DNA of 64,000 bases from Candidatus Binatia bacterium (GTDB lineage Bacteria > Vulcanimicrobiota > Vulcanimicrobiia > Vulcanimicrobiales > Vulcanimicrobiaceae). The stretch spans positions 868,001-932,000 of the forward strand of contig DATKHY010000007.1 in NCBI GenBank assembly GCA_035544215.1. Reading direction: 5' to 3'. Positions 25,926 through 34,663 of the stretch are shown piece by piece (within the stretch, counting starts at the first letter, position 1; each line of letters opens with the position of its first letter). Below the pieces are notes generated by a model. It was not told where the DNA came from, did no database searches, and saw nothing but the letters and a program-made list of their open reading frames with translations. The position numbers and the translations under genes were made by a program.

Positions 25926-26062
25926 AGCTTCAAGAGTGTTTCTGCCCCGGGAGCGAAGCGCGTCCAACGGCGGAATGCGACACGTGCTGCCGTTGTTGCT
26001 GCTGCTGCGCGAGTGAAACGAGCTGCTGCGATCAAGCGAACGATCGGGATGGGAGCGGCTAG
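25922..26062 (+). CDS. 46-residue peptide with 12 cysteines, coupled to arsR
   Basis: Starts at an ATG overlapping the arsR stop (ATGA), with AAAGG about 8 nt upstream. Cysteines make up 12 of 46 residues, with the core CDTCCRCCCCC then a CC pair. There is no signal peptide and no similarity that I recognise to SmtA, MymT or other named metallothioneins. Translational coupling to a thiol-type metalloid sensor suggests a metallothionein-like thiol buffer for As(III), Cu(I) or Zn(II), or a sequestering peptide under ArsR control. The reading frame is short but has all the signs of a real gene. Confidence 0.75.
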   Translation: MKLQECFCPGSEARPTAECDTCCRCCCCCASETSCCDQANDRDGSG

Positions 26063-27298
26063 CTAAGGCGCCTGCACAAAGACGGCTCCTCCCCCAAACT
26101 GACCTCTCAGGCTCGCGGTGCCGTAGAGCGTGCCGTCCACGTCGATCAGGCCGTTGGGGGTAGTAGCACCGCCCCCGCTGGTGCTAAATGAATGCAGCAC
26201 TTTTTCGGCACCGGATTGCGAGACGCTGAAGACCACGCCAAAGGCGCGATGCCTGCCGCCTTGAGACGTTGTGCCGTAGAGCGTACCACCAACGTTGATT
26301 AGGCCTGCAGTGGGAAACTTGCCGTCGGTACCATTGCCGAAGCTGTGCCGCACCTCCTCACTGCCGCCCGTCGTGATGCTGAAGACGGTTCCGCAGCCGA
26401 AAAAGGCGATCTTGCACGCATATGAACCGCCCCCCTCCGTGGTGCCGTAGAGCGTACCACCAACGCTGATTAGTCCTGCAGTGGGGGTCTTGCCGTCGGT
26501 ACCATTGCCGAAGCTGTGCAGCACGTTCTCGCTGCCGCCCGTCGTGATGCTGAACACGGTTCCGCACCCGTAATTGCTACAGTACGTACCGCCCGTCGCC
26601 GTGGTGCCGTACAGTGTGCCGCCCACGTCGATCAAACCCGCCGCCGGAAACGCTCCGTCCGGCATGCCCTTAAAGCTATAAACGACGCTCTCGGTCCCGG
26701 AGGTCGTGACCTTAAAGACGGTTCCGCTGCCGCCGCAACATCCGTTCCCGCCGCCGACCTTCGTGGTGCCGTAGAGACTGCCGCCCACGTTGACTAGGCC
26801 TGCAAGCGGGAAGGCGCCATCGCTACCACCGGCAAAGCTGTGCAACAGCTTCTCGACACCGCTTGTCGTAACGCTGAAGACGGTTCCGTGGCCAAGACCG
26901 CCGCTCTCCGTGGTGCCGTAGAGCCTACCGCCCACGTTGATGAGGCTTGCGACGGGGAAGGCGCCATCGTTCCCACTGCCAAAGCTGTGCAGCACCTTCT
27001 CGACGCCGCTTGTCGTAATGCTGAAGACGGTTCCCTGCTGGAACGCACCGCCGTATATCGTCGTGCCGTAGAGCGTACCGCCCACGTCGATCATGCTTGC
27101 CTCGGGGCGTCTGCCGTCGCCGCGGACTCCAGCAAAGTCGTATAACACACTGTAGCCCAGTGGGCCGGCGCCGGCATCGCGAACCGCATCGGCGTTCGGA
27201 GCGTACTGAAAGCGCGAGAGAGATGTCGATTGCGAACATGCTGCGACGGCAAGGCAGCCGACTACTAACGCACAGTGATTCAAACGTAGAACTTTCAC
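26063..27298 (-). CDS. GloVer tandem-repeat lipoprotein 3
   Basis: 411 residues from a GTG at 27298 preceded by AAAGGGGG at a 7-nt spacing. The signal peptide is CALVVGCLAVAACSQS. Seven LYGTT-type units (TLYGTTIYGG, RLYGTTESGG, SLYGTTKVGG, TLYGTTATGG, TLYGTTEGGG, TLYGTTSQGG, TLYGTASLRG) are far more alike than in the other two copies. Blocks of about 130 bp starting at 26271 and 26442 are nearly identical, with a period of 171 bp, so repeats were recently duplicated or homogenised. The stop abuts that of the Cys-rich peptide. Confidence 0.88.
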   Translation of the reverse strand: MKVLRLNHCALVVGCLAVAACSQSTSLSRFQYAPNADAVRDAGAGPLGYSVLYDFAGVRGDGRRPEASMIDVGGTLYGTTIYGGAFQQGTVFSITTSGVEKVLHSFGSGNDGAFPVASLINVGGRLYGTTESGGLGHGTVFSVTTSGVEKLLHSFAGGSDGAFPLAGLVNVGGSLYGTTKVGGGNGCCGGSGTVFKVTTSGTESVVYSFKGMPDGAFPAAGLIDVGGTLYGTTATGGTYCSNYGCGTVFSITTGGSENVLHSFGNGTDGKTPTAGLISVGGTLYGTTEGGGSYACKIAFFGCGTVFSITTGGSEEVRHSFGNGTDGKFPTAGLINVGGTLYGTTSQGGRHRAFGVVFSVSQSGAEKVLHSFSTSGGGATTPNGLIDVDGTLYGTASLRGQFGGGAVFVQAP

Positions 27299-27373
27299 TG
27301 GTGTCCCCCTTTTCGCCTCGCCCCAAGGGCTTGGCCGACCGGGATGACGAGGCCTGCTGCGTAACGTAGCCGC

Positions 27374-28195
27374 ATGAGATCGCGCGCCGTGCTGGTCGTC
27401 GGCATGCATCGCAGCGGCACCAGCGCGGTCGCGCGCGGGATCGCGACGCTGGGCGTCTTTCTCGGTAACGACTTCCTCGACGCGCAGCCCGAGAATCCGA
27501 CGGGCTACTGGGAAGACAAAGGCATCGTCGAACTCGACGAGCGCGTGCTGCGAGCGCTCGACCTGCGCTGGGACGACGTCGCGCCGATCGCGCCCGCTGC
27601 TTTCCGGCGGTTCCGAATCCGCATGCTCCACGCCGCGGCGGTGCGCTACGTGAAGCGAACGTTTGCGTCGCATCCGATCTGGGGTTTCAAGGACCCGCGT
27701 ACGATCCGGCTATTGCCGTTCTGGCGCAGCGTCTTGCGCAAGTGCGACGCCGATGATGCCTACGTGGTCGCCATTCGCAATCCGCGCAGCGTCGAGGTAT
27801 CGCTGTTCCGCCGTCAATCGATGGATGCCGCAACGGCACAGCGGCTGTGGCTCGCGCACATGGTCCCGTATCTCCGGCTGATCCGCGGCCGGCCGATGGT
27901 GGTCGTCGATTACGACCTGCTGATGGGAGAGCCGGGCGCGCAGCTTGAGCGCATCGCGCGCGCCTTAAATTTGCCCGAGCCGGACCCGCGCGAGATCGAT
28001 CGCTTCGCGGCGGAGTTTCTCAACGAGACGTTGCGCCACAGCGTGTTTGATCCCGCCGACGTCGGGGCCGCCTCCGATCTCGGCCGACGGACGCAGCGCG
28101 CATACCGGCTACTCTACGATCTCGCCACGGATCGGCTCGCGCCTAACGAAGCGTTCTGGCGCGCGTGGCAAGAGATCGAGTCGTCCCCTTCCTGA
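27374..28195 (+). CDS. Sulfotransferase family protein 1
   Basis: 273 residues. The 5'-phosphosulfate loop is VVGMHRSGTSAVARG, and IRNPRSVEVSLFRR is the 3'-phosphate-binding motif for PAPS. GYWEDKGIVELDERVLRALD and WGFKDPRTIRLLPFWR are shared almost word for word with the second copy at 37.5 kb. It probably transfers sulfate from PAPS to a cell-surface glycan made by the locus from 31 kb onward. It is cytoplasmic, without membrane segments. Confidence 0.85.
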   Translation: MRSRAVLVVGMHRSGTSAVARGIATLGVFLGNDFLDAQPENPTGYWEDKGIVELDERVLRALDLRWDDVAPIAPAAFRRFRIRMLHAAAVRYVKRTFASHPIWGFKDPRTIRLLPFWRSVLRKCDADDAYVVAIRNPRSVEVSLFRRQSMDAATAQRLWLAHMVPYLRLIRGRPMVVVDYDLLMGEPGAQLERIARALNLPEPDPREIDRFAAEFLNETLRHSVFDPADVGAASDLGRRTQRAYRLLYDLATDRLAPNEAFWRAWQEIESSPS

Positions 28196-28198
28196 AGC

Positions 28199-29230
28199 CT
28201 AACTTCCCGACAGGATGGCGGTGAAGCCGTGGCGATTGCCCTGGGAATCCAAGTACCATCCGGCAATCGCATGCTGAGCGTTCATGCTGGTGATGACGGT
28301 GGTGCCGGCTGCCGATGGTTCGTCCACCGACTGCCAGAACTGTCCGCTCGGGCTCGTCAGGTTGGTCACGATGAAACCGTGGGTCGCGCCGCCGCTGTCG
28401 GTGTACGATCCCACGACCTGCTCCACGAAGTCGAGTCCGTACGGCTGCGTACTCGTCGCTCCCGGATAGGAGAACGTCGAGTAGATACCGCCGCGTAAGA
28501 GCCAGCCTTCAACCGCGCCGCTGCTGGTCGTCTCGACGCCCGCGACGTCGCCGCGCAGGTTGACGGTGGTGGCTTGCGCGCTCTGCGCGTTGGGCGGTTT
28601 GAGCGGTGTGTACTTATTCTGCGTCGCGATCAGCTCGAAGGGCACGTCGTTGCCATAGTCGTTCTCGTAGAAGCCGACGGCAATGTCCGTGCCGTTGATG
28701 CAGAGCAGCTCGTCGATGAACTGAGGCTTTTTGGGGGTTTTGGGGTCCTTGTACAGGGTGAAGATGCCTTTGTTCTCCACCCATCCCAACGTGTTGTGCT
28801 GCTGCGTGTTGTCGAGGAAGTAGCCCGCGCGCAGATGGTCCGTGCTCATCGACTGGAGATATGTGTTGACGGCTCCCGGGTAATCCACGTGCTGGAATTT
28901 TGTATAGGGCGGCTGGGCGATCCAGCCGTGGCTCGGATCGCTCGGCGACCCGCTGCCATAGTTACCCGAGAGCGCCCCGAGCTGGTTGATGCTCGTGGCC
29001 TCGTTGAATGTCGTGCTTCCCGGGTTGTCGACCGTCGTGAACGAGAAGGTGTACGGGGTAGGTTCGGCCTTCGTGGCCGGGCTGATTCGGCTGGATTTTA
29101 GGCTGGAGGCACCCGGCAGGGAAGGCGCGACGGCCGACGGTCCGCTACAGGCCGCGACGACCGCCGCGCAGATCGCGACAAGGACAGTAGCATACCGCCC
29201 CTTTCGCGTCTCGATAAAGGAGTAAGACAT
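28199..29230 (-). CDS. Lipoprotein with HAF-like repeats
   Basis: 343 residues. The lipoprotein signal is TVLVAICAAVVAACSG. Repeating strands of the type INxxGxxxGxYxDxxGxxHGF occur (INQLGALSGNYGSG, CINGTDIAVGFYENDYGND, EQVVGSYTDSGGATHGFIV, HAIAGWYLDSQGNRHGF), resembling extracellular HAF repeats and a beta-propeller. The role is unknown. It is exported and probably surface-exposed. Confidence 0.75.
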   Translation of the reverse strand: MSYSFIETRKGRYATVLVAICAAVVAACSGPSAVAPSLPGASSLKSSRISPATKAEPTPYTFSFTTVDNPGSTTFNEATSINQLGALSGNYGSGSPSDPSHGWIAQPPYTKFQHVDYPGAVNTYLQSMSTDHLRAGYFLDNTQQHNTLGWVENKGIFTLYKDPKTPKKPQFIDELLCINGTDIAVGFYENDYGNDVPFELIATQNKYTPLKPPNAQSAQATTVNLRGDVAGVETTSSGAVEGWLLRGGIYSTFSYPGATSTQPYGLDFVEQVVGSYTDSGGATHGFIVTNLTSPSGQFWQSVDEPSAAGTTVITSMNAQHAIAGWYLDSQGNRHGFTAILSGS

Positions 29231-29593
29231 GTGAAGATCCTCTGAAAATAAATAAATGAGAACGAATGGCGGTGCCCACGACGGAGGTCGCGGTCATTCC
29301 AGGGGATCCGAAAGAGGCGCTGGGCCTGTCGCCGTGTTTGAATGGCACTCATCGTTCCGCTAGGTTTGTTGATAGTAATGCTAGGTTTCCCAAGCGGTCC
29401 TGAGTCGGCTTGCCCGCTGCATACGGCGAAAGCCTCGGCGAGAACCAGGCTTAAGAACTGGCTCTACTTTATACGAATTCATGCGCTGCTTCAAGAGCGC
29501 GGCGTGCTTAACAGCTGAAACGGTGCTGCGCGAGGCGAAAGTTCCCGTCATCGTGGTACGCGAGCGGGAGCGGGAGCGGATTCCCGTTCACTC
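29231..29593. other. 363-bp non-coding gap
   Basis: No convincing gene is seen. It holds the promoter region of the lipoprotein on one side and that of the MgtC-like gene on the other. The short direct repeat GCTAGGTTT lies at 29359-29367 and 29380-29388 (21-bp period), and AAGCCT/AGGCTT can form a small hairpin near 29430-29452. A GGGAGC triplet-like repeat precedes the MgtC frame at 29563-29578. No known riboswitch matched by eye. Confidence 0.4.
29359..29388. repeat. Direct repeat GCTAGGTTT x2
   Basis: Two exact 9-bp copies separated by 12 bp, spaced two helical turns apart. They lie upstream of the lipoprotein gene on the reverse strand. The spacing is suitable for a dimeric regulator, but no regulator can be assigned. 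Confidence 0.3.
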
Positions 29594-30847
29594 ATAAGCG
29601 GTTTTCTCGACGCTGGAGCCGAGCGGCTAGCCCTCCTCCTCGGGCTGTCGCTCTTCTTTGGCTTTGCCTTCGAAGGGTTCTACATCGAGCAGATGCCGCA
29701 GCGCCCGGGCGGCGTTCGCACGTTTCCGCTGCTCGCGCTCGCGGGCGGCGGCCTCTTCCTGCTCGAGCCGCGCTATGGTGCCGCCTTCATCGCCGGACTC
29801 CTCGTCGTCGGCTCGTGGATCTACGCGTATGTGCGCCGCGAGCTGCGGGGAGAGCGGCCCGAGGGCATGTTCATGGTGCCGGTCTGCAACCTGCTGGCCT
29901 ACGCGCTCGGCCCGATCGCTCTGACGCAGCCACTCTGGGTCGGCGTAACCGTCACCGTCGCCGCGGTGCTGCTGCTGGGCGGGCGGCGCACCCTGCACGA
30001 TTGGGCGCACCGCGTGTCAGGCCAAGAGGTGATGACCGCCGCGCAGTTCCTGATCCTCGTCGGCATCGTGTTGCCGCTGCTCGCCGGCAAGCCGGCGATT
30101 CCGTACACGTCGATCACACCGTTCGGCGTCTGGCTCGCGGTGGTCGCGGTGTCGTCTATCTCCTACGCGAGCTACTTGCTGCAACGCTACGTCTTCCCGG
30201 GGCGCGGGACGTTCCTGATGTCGATCCTCGGCGGACTCTACTCCTCGACCGCGACGACGGTCGTCCTCTCGCGCCGTGCGCGCGACGAAGGCATGACGCC
30301 CGAGCTGCAGGGCGGCATCGTCGTGGCGACCGCGATGATGTACCTGCGCATACTGCTCGTCTGTTTTCTCTTCAACGCGAGCCTCGCGCGCCTGCTCGTC
30401 GTTCCGCTGGTCGGCCTCGCGATCGTAAGCGCCGTCGTCGCGGCTCTCTGCGCGCGGCTCGGCACGCGCTCGCCGTCAGAGTCGGAGCCCAAAAATCCGC
30501 TGCAGATTTGGACGGCGCTCGTTTTTGCCGTGCTCTTCATCGTGATCTCGATGCTGACGATGTTCGTCAAGAGCCATCTGGGCAACTCGGGCGTCTACGG
30601 GCTCGCCGCCATCGTAGGCGTGACGGACATCGATCCGTTCGTCTTGAGTTTGGCACAGGGCGGCGCGAACGGGGTCGGACTGGCGACGGCGGCCACCGCC
30701 ATCGTAATCGCGACGTCATCCAACAACGTGCTCAAGGCCGTCTATACCGTCGCGTTCTCGCGCCGGCGCGAGAGCTGGCTGCCGGCCGCGATCCTCGGAG
30801 CGATCGCACTGCTCGGCCTCGCGGCCGCCGCGCTGCTGCCGCGGTGA
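29594..30847 (+). CDS. MgtC/DUF4010 family membrane protein, start codon unclear
   Basis: Integral membrane protein: an N-terminal MgtC/SapB-type domain followed by a DUF4010 domain, with about ten helices in total. GVRTFPLLALAGGG is the MgtC signature region, and TSITPFGVWLAVVAVSSISY, GGLYSSTATTVVLSRRARDE and GLAAIVGVTDIDPFVLSLAQ are typical of DUF4010. The first ATG is at 29693, but the in-frame DNA before it encodes the expected first helix (LALLLGLSLFFGFAFEGF). That stretch has no ATG, GTG or TTG; ATA at 29594 or CTG at 29645 are the only options. Possible metal or ion transport; function not established. Confidence 0.8.
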   Translation: MSGFLDAGAERLALLLGLSLFFGFAFEGFYIEQMPQRPGGVRTFPLLALAGGGLFLLEPRYGAAFIAGLLVVGSWIYAYVRRELRGERPEGMFMVPVCNLLAYALGPIALTQPLWVGVTVTVAAVLLLGGRRTLHDWAHRVSGQEVMTAAQFLILVGIVLPLLAGKPAIPYTSITPFGVWLAVVAVSSISYASYLLQRYVFPGRGTFLMSILGGLYSSTATTVVLSRRARDEGMTPELQGGIVVATAMMYLRILLVCFLFNASLARLLVVPLVGLAIVSAVVAALCARLGTRSPSESEPKNPLQIWTALVFAVLFIVISMLTMFVKSHLGNSGVYGLAAIVGVTDIDPFVLSLAQGGANGVGLATAATAIVIATSSNNVLKAVYTVAFSRRRESWLPAAILGAIALLGLAAAALLPR

Positions 30848-31341
30848 CCGAGTCGCCCACCGTTCGCCGCGCCGCGCTCGGCGATCTGGAAGCGATCCGG
30901 CGCATCTACAACGAGGGCATCGAGGACCGCGTCGCGACGCTAGATGTCGAGCCGAAATCGCCTGCCGAGATCGACGCCTGGTGGCGCGATCGCGACGAGA
31001 GCTACGCCGTGCTCGTCGCGACCGAGTCGGCGGCGGTCGTCGGATGGGCGTCGCTGAATCGTTTCTCGCACCGTTGCGCGCACTCGGCGATCGCGGATCT
31101 CTCCGTATACGTCGCACGCACGCATCGGGGCCGCGGCATCGGCGCGGCGCTGCTGCGCCGGCTCGAAGGAGAGGCGCGAGCCGGCGGATTTCGCAAGATC
31201 GTGCTGCACGCGCTCGACTCCAACGAACACGGCAAGCAGCTCTACCGGAAGTGTGGATTTCGCGAGGTCGGCGTGTTCGAGCGGCACGGCGTCGTCGACG
31301 GCGGCTTCGCCGACGTCGTGGCTATGGAAAAGCTGCTCTAG
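30844..31341 (+). CDS. GNAT acetyltransferase, ArsN1/PAT-like
   Basis: 165 residues from a GTG overlapping the DUF4010 stop (GTGA). RRIYNEGIEDRVATLDVEP, LSVYVARTHRGRGIGAALL (acetyl-CoA loop) and LYRKCGFREVGVFERHG match the phosphinothricin/arsinothricin acetyltransferase branch of GNATs. It would detoxify an amino-acid-like herbicide or arsenical by N-acetylation, but this group also has members acting on methionine sulfoximine. The 3' end overlaps galE on the other strand by 20 bp. Confidence 0.83.
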   Translation: MTESPTVRRAALGDLEAIRRIYNEGIEDRVATLDVEPKSPAEIDAWWRDRDESYAVLVATESAAVVGWASLNRFSHRCAHSAIADLSVYVARTHRGRGIGAALLRRLEGEARAGGFRKIVLHALDSNEHGKQLYRKCGFREVGVFERHGVVDGGFADVVAMEKLL

Positions 31342-32317
31342 CGCGGCGATATCCCTCGAGCGCCGTGCGCACGATGTCCGAAATGGTGCGGTAACGAGCC
31401 TCCCACCCGAGCTCGTGGCGGGCGAGGTCGGCGTTCGCGACGAGGATCGCGGCATCGCCGTGCCGTCTGCGCACGAAGCGGAGGCGCACATCTCGTCCCG
31501 TCGCGGAGCCCACGGCCGCGACGACGTCCAAGACCGAGGCGCCGTGGCCGATGCCGAGATTCGCGCGTAACGACGCGCCGCCGGCGCGAAGCCGATCGAC
31601 GGCCCGCACGTGCGCGTCGGCAAGGTCGTCGACGTGCACGTAGTCGCGGATGCACGTGCCATCGGGGGTCGGGTAGTCGCGGCCAAACACGTCGAGCGTT
31701 TCGGATCCGACCGCAGCGGCGATCGCGAGCGGTATGAGGTGGGTCTCCGGATCGTGCTGCTCGTAGAGCGCATGCTTCTCGCTGGCCCCGGCGGCGTTGA
31801 AATAGCGCAGCGCCACGGAGCGGAAGCCGTACGCGGAACCGTAATCGTTTAGGATCTGCTCGACGATGAGCTTAGTGCGGCCGTAAGGATTGAGCGGAAC
31901 CTGAGGCGTGTTTTCCGAGATCGAGAGACCGGACGGCGTATCGCCGTACGTCGCGCAGGACGACGAAAACACGAATCGCCGCACGCCCGCGCGGCTCACG
32001 GCGCGCAGCAGCGCGATCGTCTTGGCAACGTTGTTCTCGTAGTAGAGCGACGGGTTGGCAACGGACTCGGCGACGTAGGCAAATGCCGCGAAGTGCACGA
32101 CGACGTCGACGCCGCATTCTCGGCAGACCCGCTCGACGACCGCCTCGTCGGCGATGTCGCCGCGTACCAGCCGGCTCGCCGGAACGAACTCCGCGCGGCC
32201 GCGCGAAAGGTCGTCCAGCACGACGTAGCTGCGCTGCTCGTCCTCGAGTCGCGCGACGAAGTGCGAGCCGACGTAGCCGGCCCCGCCCGTAACCAGGACG
32301 GAGCCTTCGCTCGTCAA
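31322..32317 (-). CDS. galE: UDP-glucose 4-epimerase
   Basis: 331 residues, extended SDR family. SVLVTGGAGYVGSHFV binds NAD, FSSSCATYGD and NPYGRTKLIVEQIL give the Ser-Tyr-Lys catalytic set, and ALRYFNAAGASE and IRDYVHVDDLADAHV are GalE hallmarks. It interconverts UDP-glucose and UDP-galactose for the glycan locus. The start is a TTG sharing a TTGA with the stop of the upstream glycosyltransferase. Confidence 0.93.
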   Translation of the reverse strand: MTSEGSVLVTGGAGYVGSHFVARLEDEQRSYVVLDDLSRGRAEFVPASRLVRGDIADEAVVERVCRECGVDVVVHFAAFAYVAESVANPSLYYENNVAKTIALLRAVSRAGVRRFVFSSSCATYGDTPSGLSISENTPQVPLNPYGRTKLIVEQILNDYGSAYGFRSVALRYFNAAGASEKHALYEQHDPETHLIPLAIAAAVGSETLDVFGRDYPTPDGTCIRDYVHVDDLADAHVRAVDRLRAGGASLRANLGIGHGASVLDVVAAVGSATGRDVRLRFVRRRHGDAAILVANADLARHELGWEARYRTISDIVRTALEGYRRARAAFP

Positions 32318-33474
32318 GCGGCGGGCGCCGCGGCTGCGGCCCTCTCGAGCAGCGACGGCAGCACGCGGCGCGCGTCGAAATACTCTTCTGCGACGGCGCG
32401 CGCGGCTCGGCAATGCTTCTCGTAGTCCCGTGAGACTCGCTCGATCCCGGCGCGCGCCTCCTCCGGCGAGGCAAACGCGAAAACGCCGCTCCCCGTTTGG
32501 AGCCAGCGCGAAAATCCCGTTTCCTGGGTGACGACGGGACGGCCGCTGGCGAGGTACTCGGCGCTGCGATCGCTGAACCAGCCGCTGGCCGTTGCAACGT
32601 AACCCTGCTTCGCCACGCTGAACTCGGCCATGCACGCCTGAATGAAACGCTGGTAGACCCAGGGATCCGACGACAGCTCGTACGGATCGCGCACGATCCA
32701 GCCGCTCGATGCGAGGCGTGCGCGCGGAGCCGTGGATCCACCGAGCGCGAGCTCGAGCCGCGAATCAACCTGCGCGGGCAGATCGAAGTAGGGCGCGAAA
32801 GACAGCGACTTCATGCCGTACTCGCGCCCGTCGTAACGCAACGACGGGTAGCTCTCCCACTGCATCATCGTGGAGAAGTTTCCGTCGCGCGGCCCCGGGG
32901 TGACGGGCCAGGCGTCGAGCACGATGGGCTGCCGCGTCGCCTGCCAAGGCAGTCCGTCGCACGGAATCGTGCAGTCCGGCTGGCCGATGTTTTCCCCAAA
33001 CGTCGCGAAGGCGTTGTGAAGCGACGCCAGCCGCAGCGCGCGTGGATCGATCAGGTGGCGCACTTGGGTGAACGCCGGATCGGTGTCGATCAGCACGCGC
33101 AGCGGCACCCGCTGCAGCCATTCGCGCAGCGGATTCACGCCCGAGACATTCAAACACACCTCGGCCGTACGACATAGCTCCAACGCCTTGTGCGCGGTCG
33201 GGCCATGCCACGTTGCCGTATGCGCGTCGTAATATGCCCAGCGATCTTTTAGGCCCACGCGCTCGAACGCGGAGCGGGCGAAGCTCAGACCGAAAGCGGG
33301 GTCGGCGGTCATCTCGTGCGTCGTCGGGTCGTAACAAGATTCGAAATCGTCGCTGTCTTCCAGAAAGTACACGTCGTGACCGAGACGCTCGAGCCCCAGC
33401 ACGTACTGAAGGTGATGCCACGCGTGCCCGCCGAGGGGACCGCGCACGATATACCCGAGCACGAGTACGCGCAC
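32314..33474 (-). CDS. Glycosyltransferase (GT-B-like) A
   Basis: 386 residues from a GTG at 33474. The N-terminus VRVLVLGYIVRGPLGGHAWH and a C-terminal lobe with YQRFIQACMAEFSVAKQGYV, GWFSDRSAEYLASGRPVVTQ and TGSGVFAFASPEEA match a family shared with the genes at 33.5 and 36.4 kb. The C-terminal donor-site pattern (ASGRPV, glutamates near EEA) is GT-B-like. Donor and acceptor are unknown. The gene is coupled to galE, so a galactose donor is plausible. Confidence 0.78.
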   Translation of the reverse strand: MRVLVLGYIVRGPLGGHAWHHLQYVLGLERLGHDVYFLEDSDDFESCYDPTTHEMTADPAFGLSFARSAFERVGLKDRWAYYDAHTATWHGPTAHKALELCRTAEVCLNVSGVNPLREWLQRVPLRVLIDTDPAFTQVRHLIDPRALRLASLHNAFATFGENIGQPDCTIPCDGLPWQATRQPIVLDAWPVTPGPRDGNFSTMMQWESYPSLRYDGREYGMKSLSFAPYFDLPAQVDSRLELALGGSTAPRARLASSGWIVRDPYELSSDPWVYQRFIQACMAEFSVAKQGYVATASGWFSDRSAEYLASGRPVVTQETGFSRWLQTGSGVFAFASPEEARAGIERVSRDYEKHCRAARAVAEEYFDARRVLPSLLERAAAAAPAA

Positions 33475-33484
33475 TAAAGGCGCC

Positions 33485-34663
33485 CTATCCGCCCATATTG
33501 TCGAGCATCTCGCCGAGGACTTGGTGGCTGTCGAAGTGTTCCTGCGCAATCGCGCGCGCCGCGTTGGCGTGCGCCTTCGGATCGGACTCCACGCGCCGCA
33601 GCGCCTCCACCGCCGATTCCTCGTCGTGAAACGCGAGCAGCCCCCGGCCATTCGGCAAAGAACGCGACCACGTCGTATCCTGCGCGATCACCGGGCGGCC
33701 CGAGGCCAAGTAGCACGTCGAGCGACACGAGAACCATCCGGTGTTTGCCTTGACGTACGTCTCCTTCGCGATGGAGAACTCGCCGCGCGAGCGGGCGATG
33801 AAGTCTTGATACATGCGCGCGTCGCCCGCACAGACTGCCGAATCGCGCACGATCCATCCCGCCGCGCGGACCTCGTCGAACGGGAACGGACACTCGGGTG
33901 TGTGGCTGACCGCGAGACCCACCGGGATTTCGGGAACGCGCCGAGCTACGCCCACGAAGCGCATGAACTCGGCGTCTTTCTGGCCCCACTGCTCGTCCTC
34001 GAACTGAAACGGTGGGAAGACGCTCCAGTTCATGACCGTCGAGTAGCCGTACGAGCCGTTTCCGGGCGGGTCGGTGACGGGCCACAGCTTCAGCACGACC
34101 GGCGGACGAGTCGGAAGCCACTTCAGGCCGAGCGTCGGAATTCGGCACGATGGGCTCCCGATGCTCGCGCCCAGCGTGAAGTGGTGCGTGTGATCGTCGA
34201 TCAGCTCGCGCATCCCGGACGGACCGTCCGTTAACGACTTCCCGCGAAGATACTGCATTTGCGTGAACATCGGATCGGTGTCGACGAGTGCGCGCACGGG
34301 GATAGCCGCATACTCCTCGCGCAGCCTCGCAGAGCACGACAGGTTGAGAAAGACGTCGGCCGTGCGGCAAAAATCCACGAGCTCGGGTTCCGACAGCCCG
34401 AAGCATTCCCCGGAGAGTGCGTCGCGGTATGCCCAGCGCTCGCGCAGCCCGAAGCGCTCCATCGTCGACGCGAGGTAGGCGACGGTCGAAGATGCGCCGA
34501 GGTCACCGGTCTGATAGACCGGCCACGAACCGGTGTCCTCGAGATAGATGGCATCCCACCCCAACGCCGCAAAGCCGAGCACGTACTGAACGTAGTCCCA
34601 CGCAACCCCGCCGAACGGAAAGAGGCCTACGAAGCCGGTGACGACGACTCGCGGCTTAAGCAA
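33485..34663 (-). CDS. Glycosyltransferase (GT-B-like) B
   Basis: 392 residues, paralogous to its neighbours: VVVTGFVGLFPFGGVAWDYV at the N-terminus, then YQDFIARSRGEFSIAKETYV, GWFSCRSTCYLASGRPVIAQ and LPNGRGLLAFHDEESA. The only usable start is a TTG at 34663, inside the end of the ABC exporter gene. GGGAGG lies directly against it with no spacer, so the real initiation may be unusual. It sits between the exporter and glycosyltransferase A in one operon. Confidence 0.78.
   Translation of the reverse strand: MLKPRVVVTGFVGLFPFGGVAWDYVQYVLGFAALGWDAIYLEDTGSWPVYQTGDLGASSTVAYLASTMERFGLRERWAYRDALSGECFGLSEPELVDFCRTADVFLNLSCSARLREEYAAIPVRALVDTDPMFTQMQYLRGKSLTDGPSGMRELIDDHTHHFTLGASIGSPSCRIPTLGLKWLPTRPPVVLKLWPVTDPPGNGSYGYSTVMNWSVFPPFQFEDEQWGQKDAEFMRFVGVARRVPEIPVGLAVSHTPECPFPFDEVRAAGWIVRDSAVCAGDARMYQDFIARSRGEFSIAKETYVKANTGWFSCRSTCYLASGRPVIAQDTTWSRSLPNGRGLLAFHDEESAVEALRRVESDPKAHANAARAIAQEHFDSHQVLGEMLDNMGG

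Noticed and set aside
26271-26570. Near-identical 130-bp blocks as a mobile repeat
   Set aside because: They are in-frame units of the GloVer coding repeat with a 57-codon period, not an independent element.
29231-29593. Cyclic-di-GMP riboswitch or tRNA in the gap
   Set aside because: GCGAAAGCCTC near 29430 recalls part of a GEMM element, but the flanking tetraloop receptor and second hairpin are missing; no cloverleaf can be drawn.
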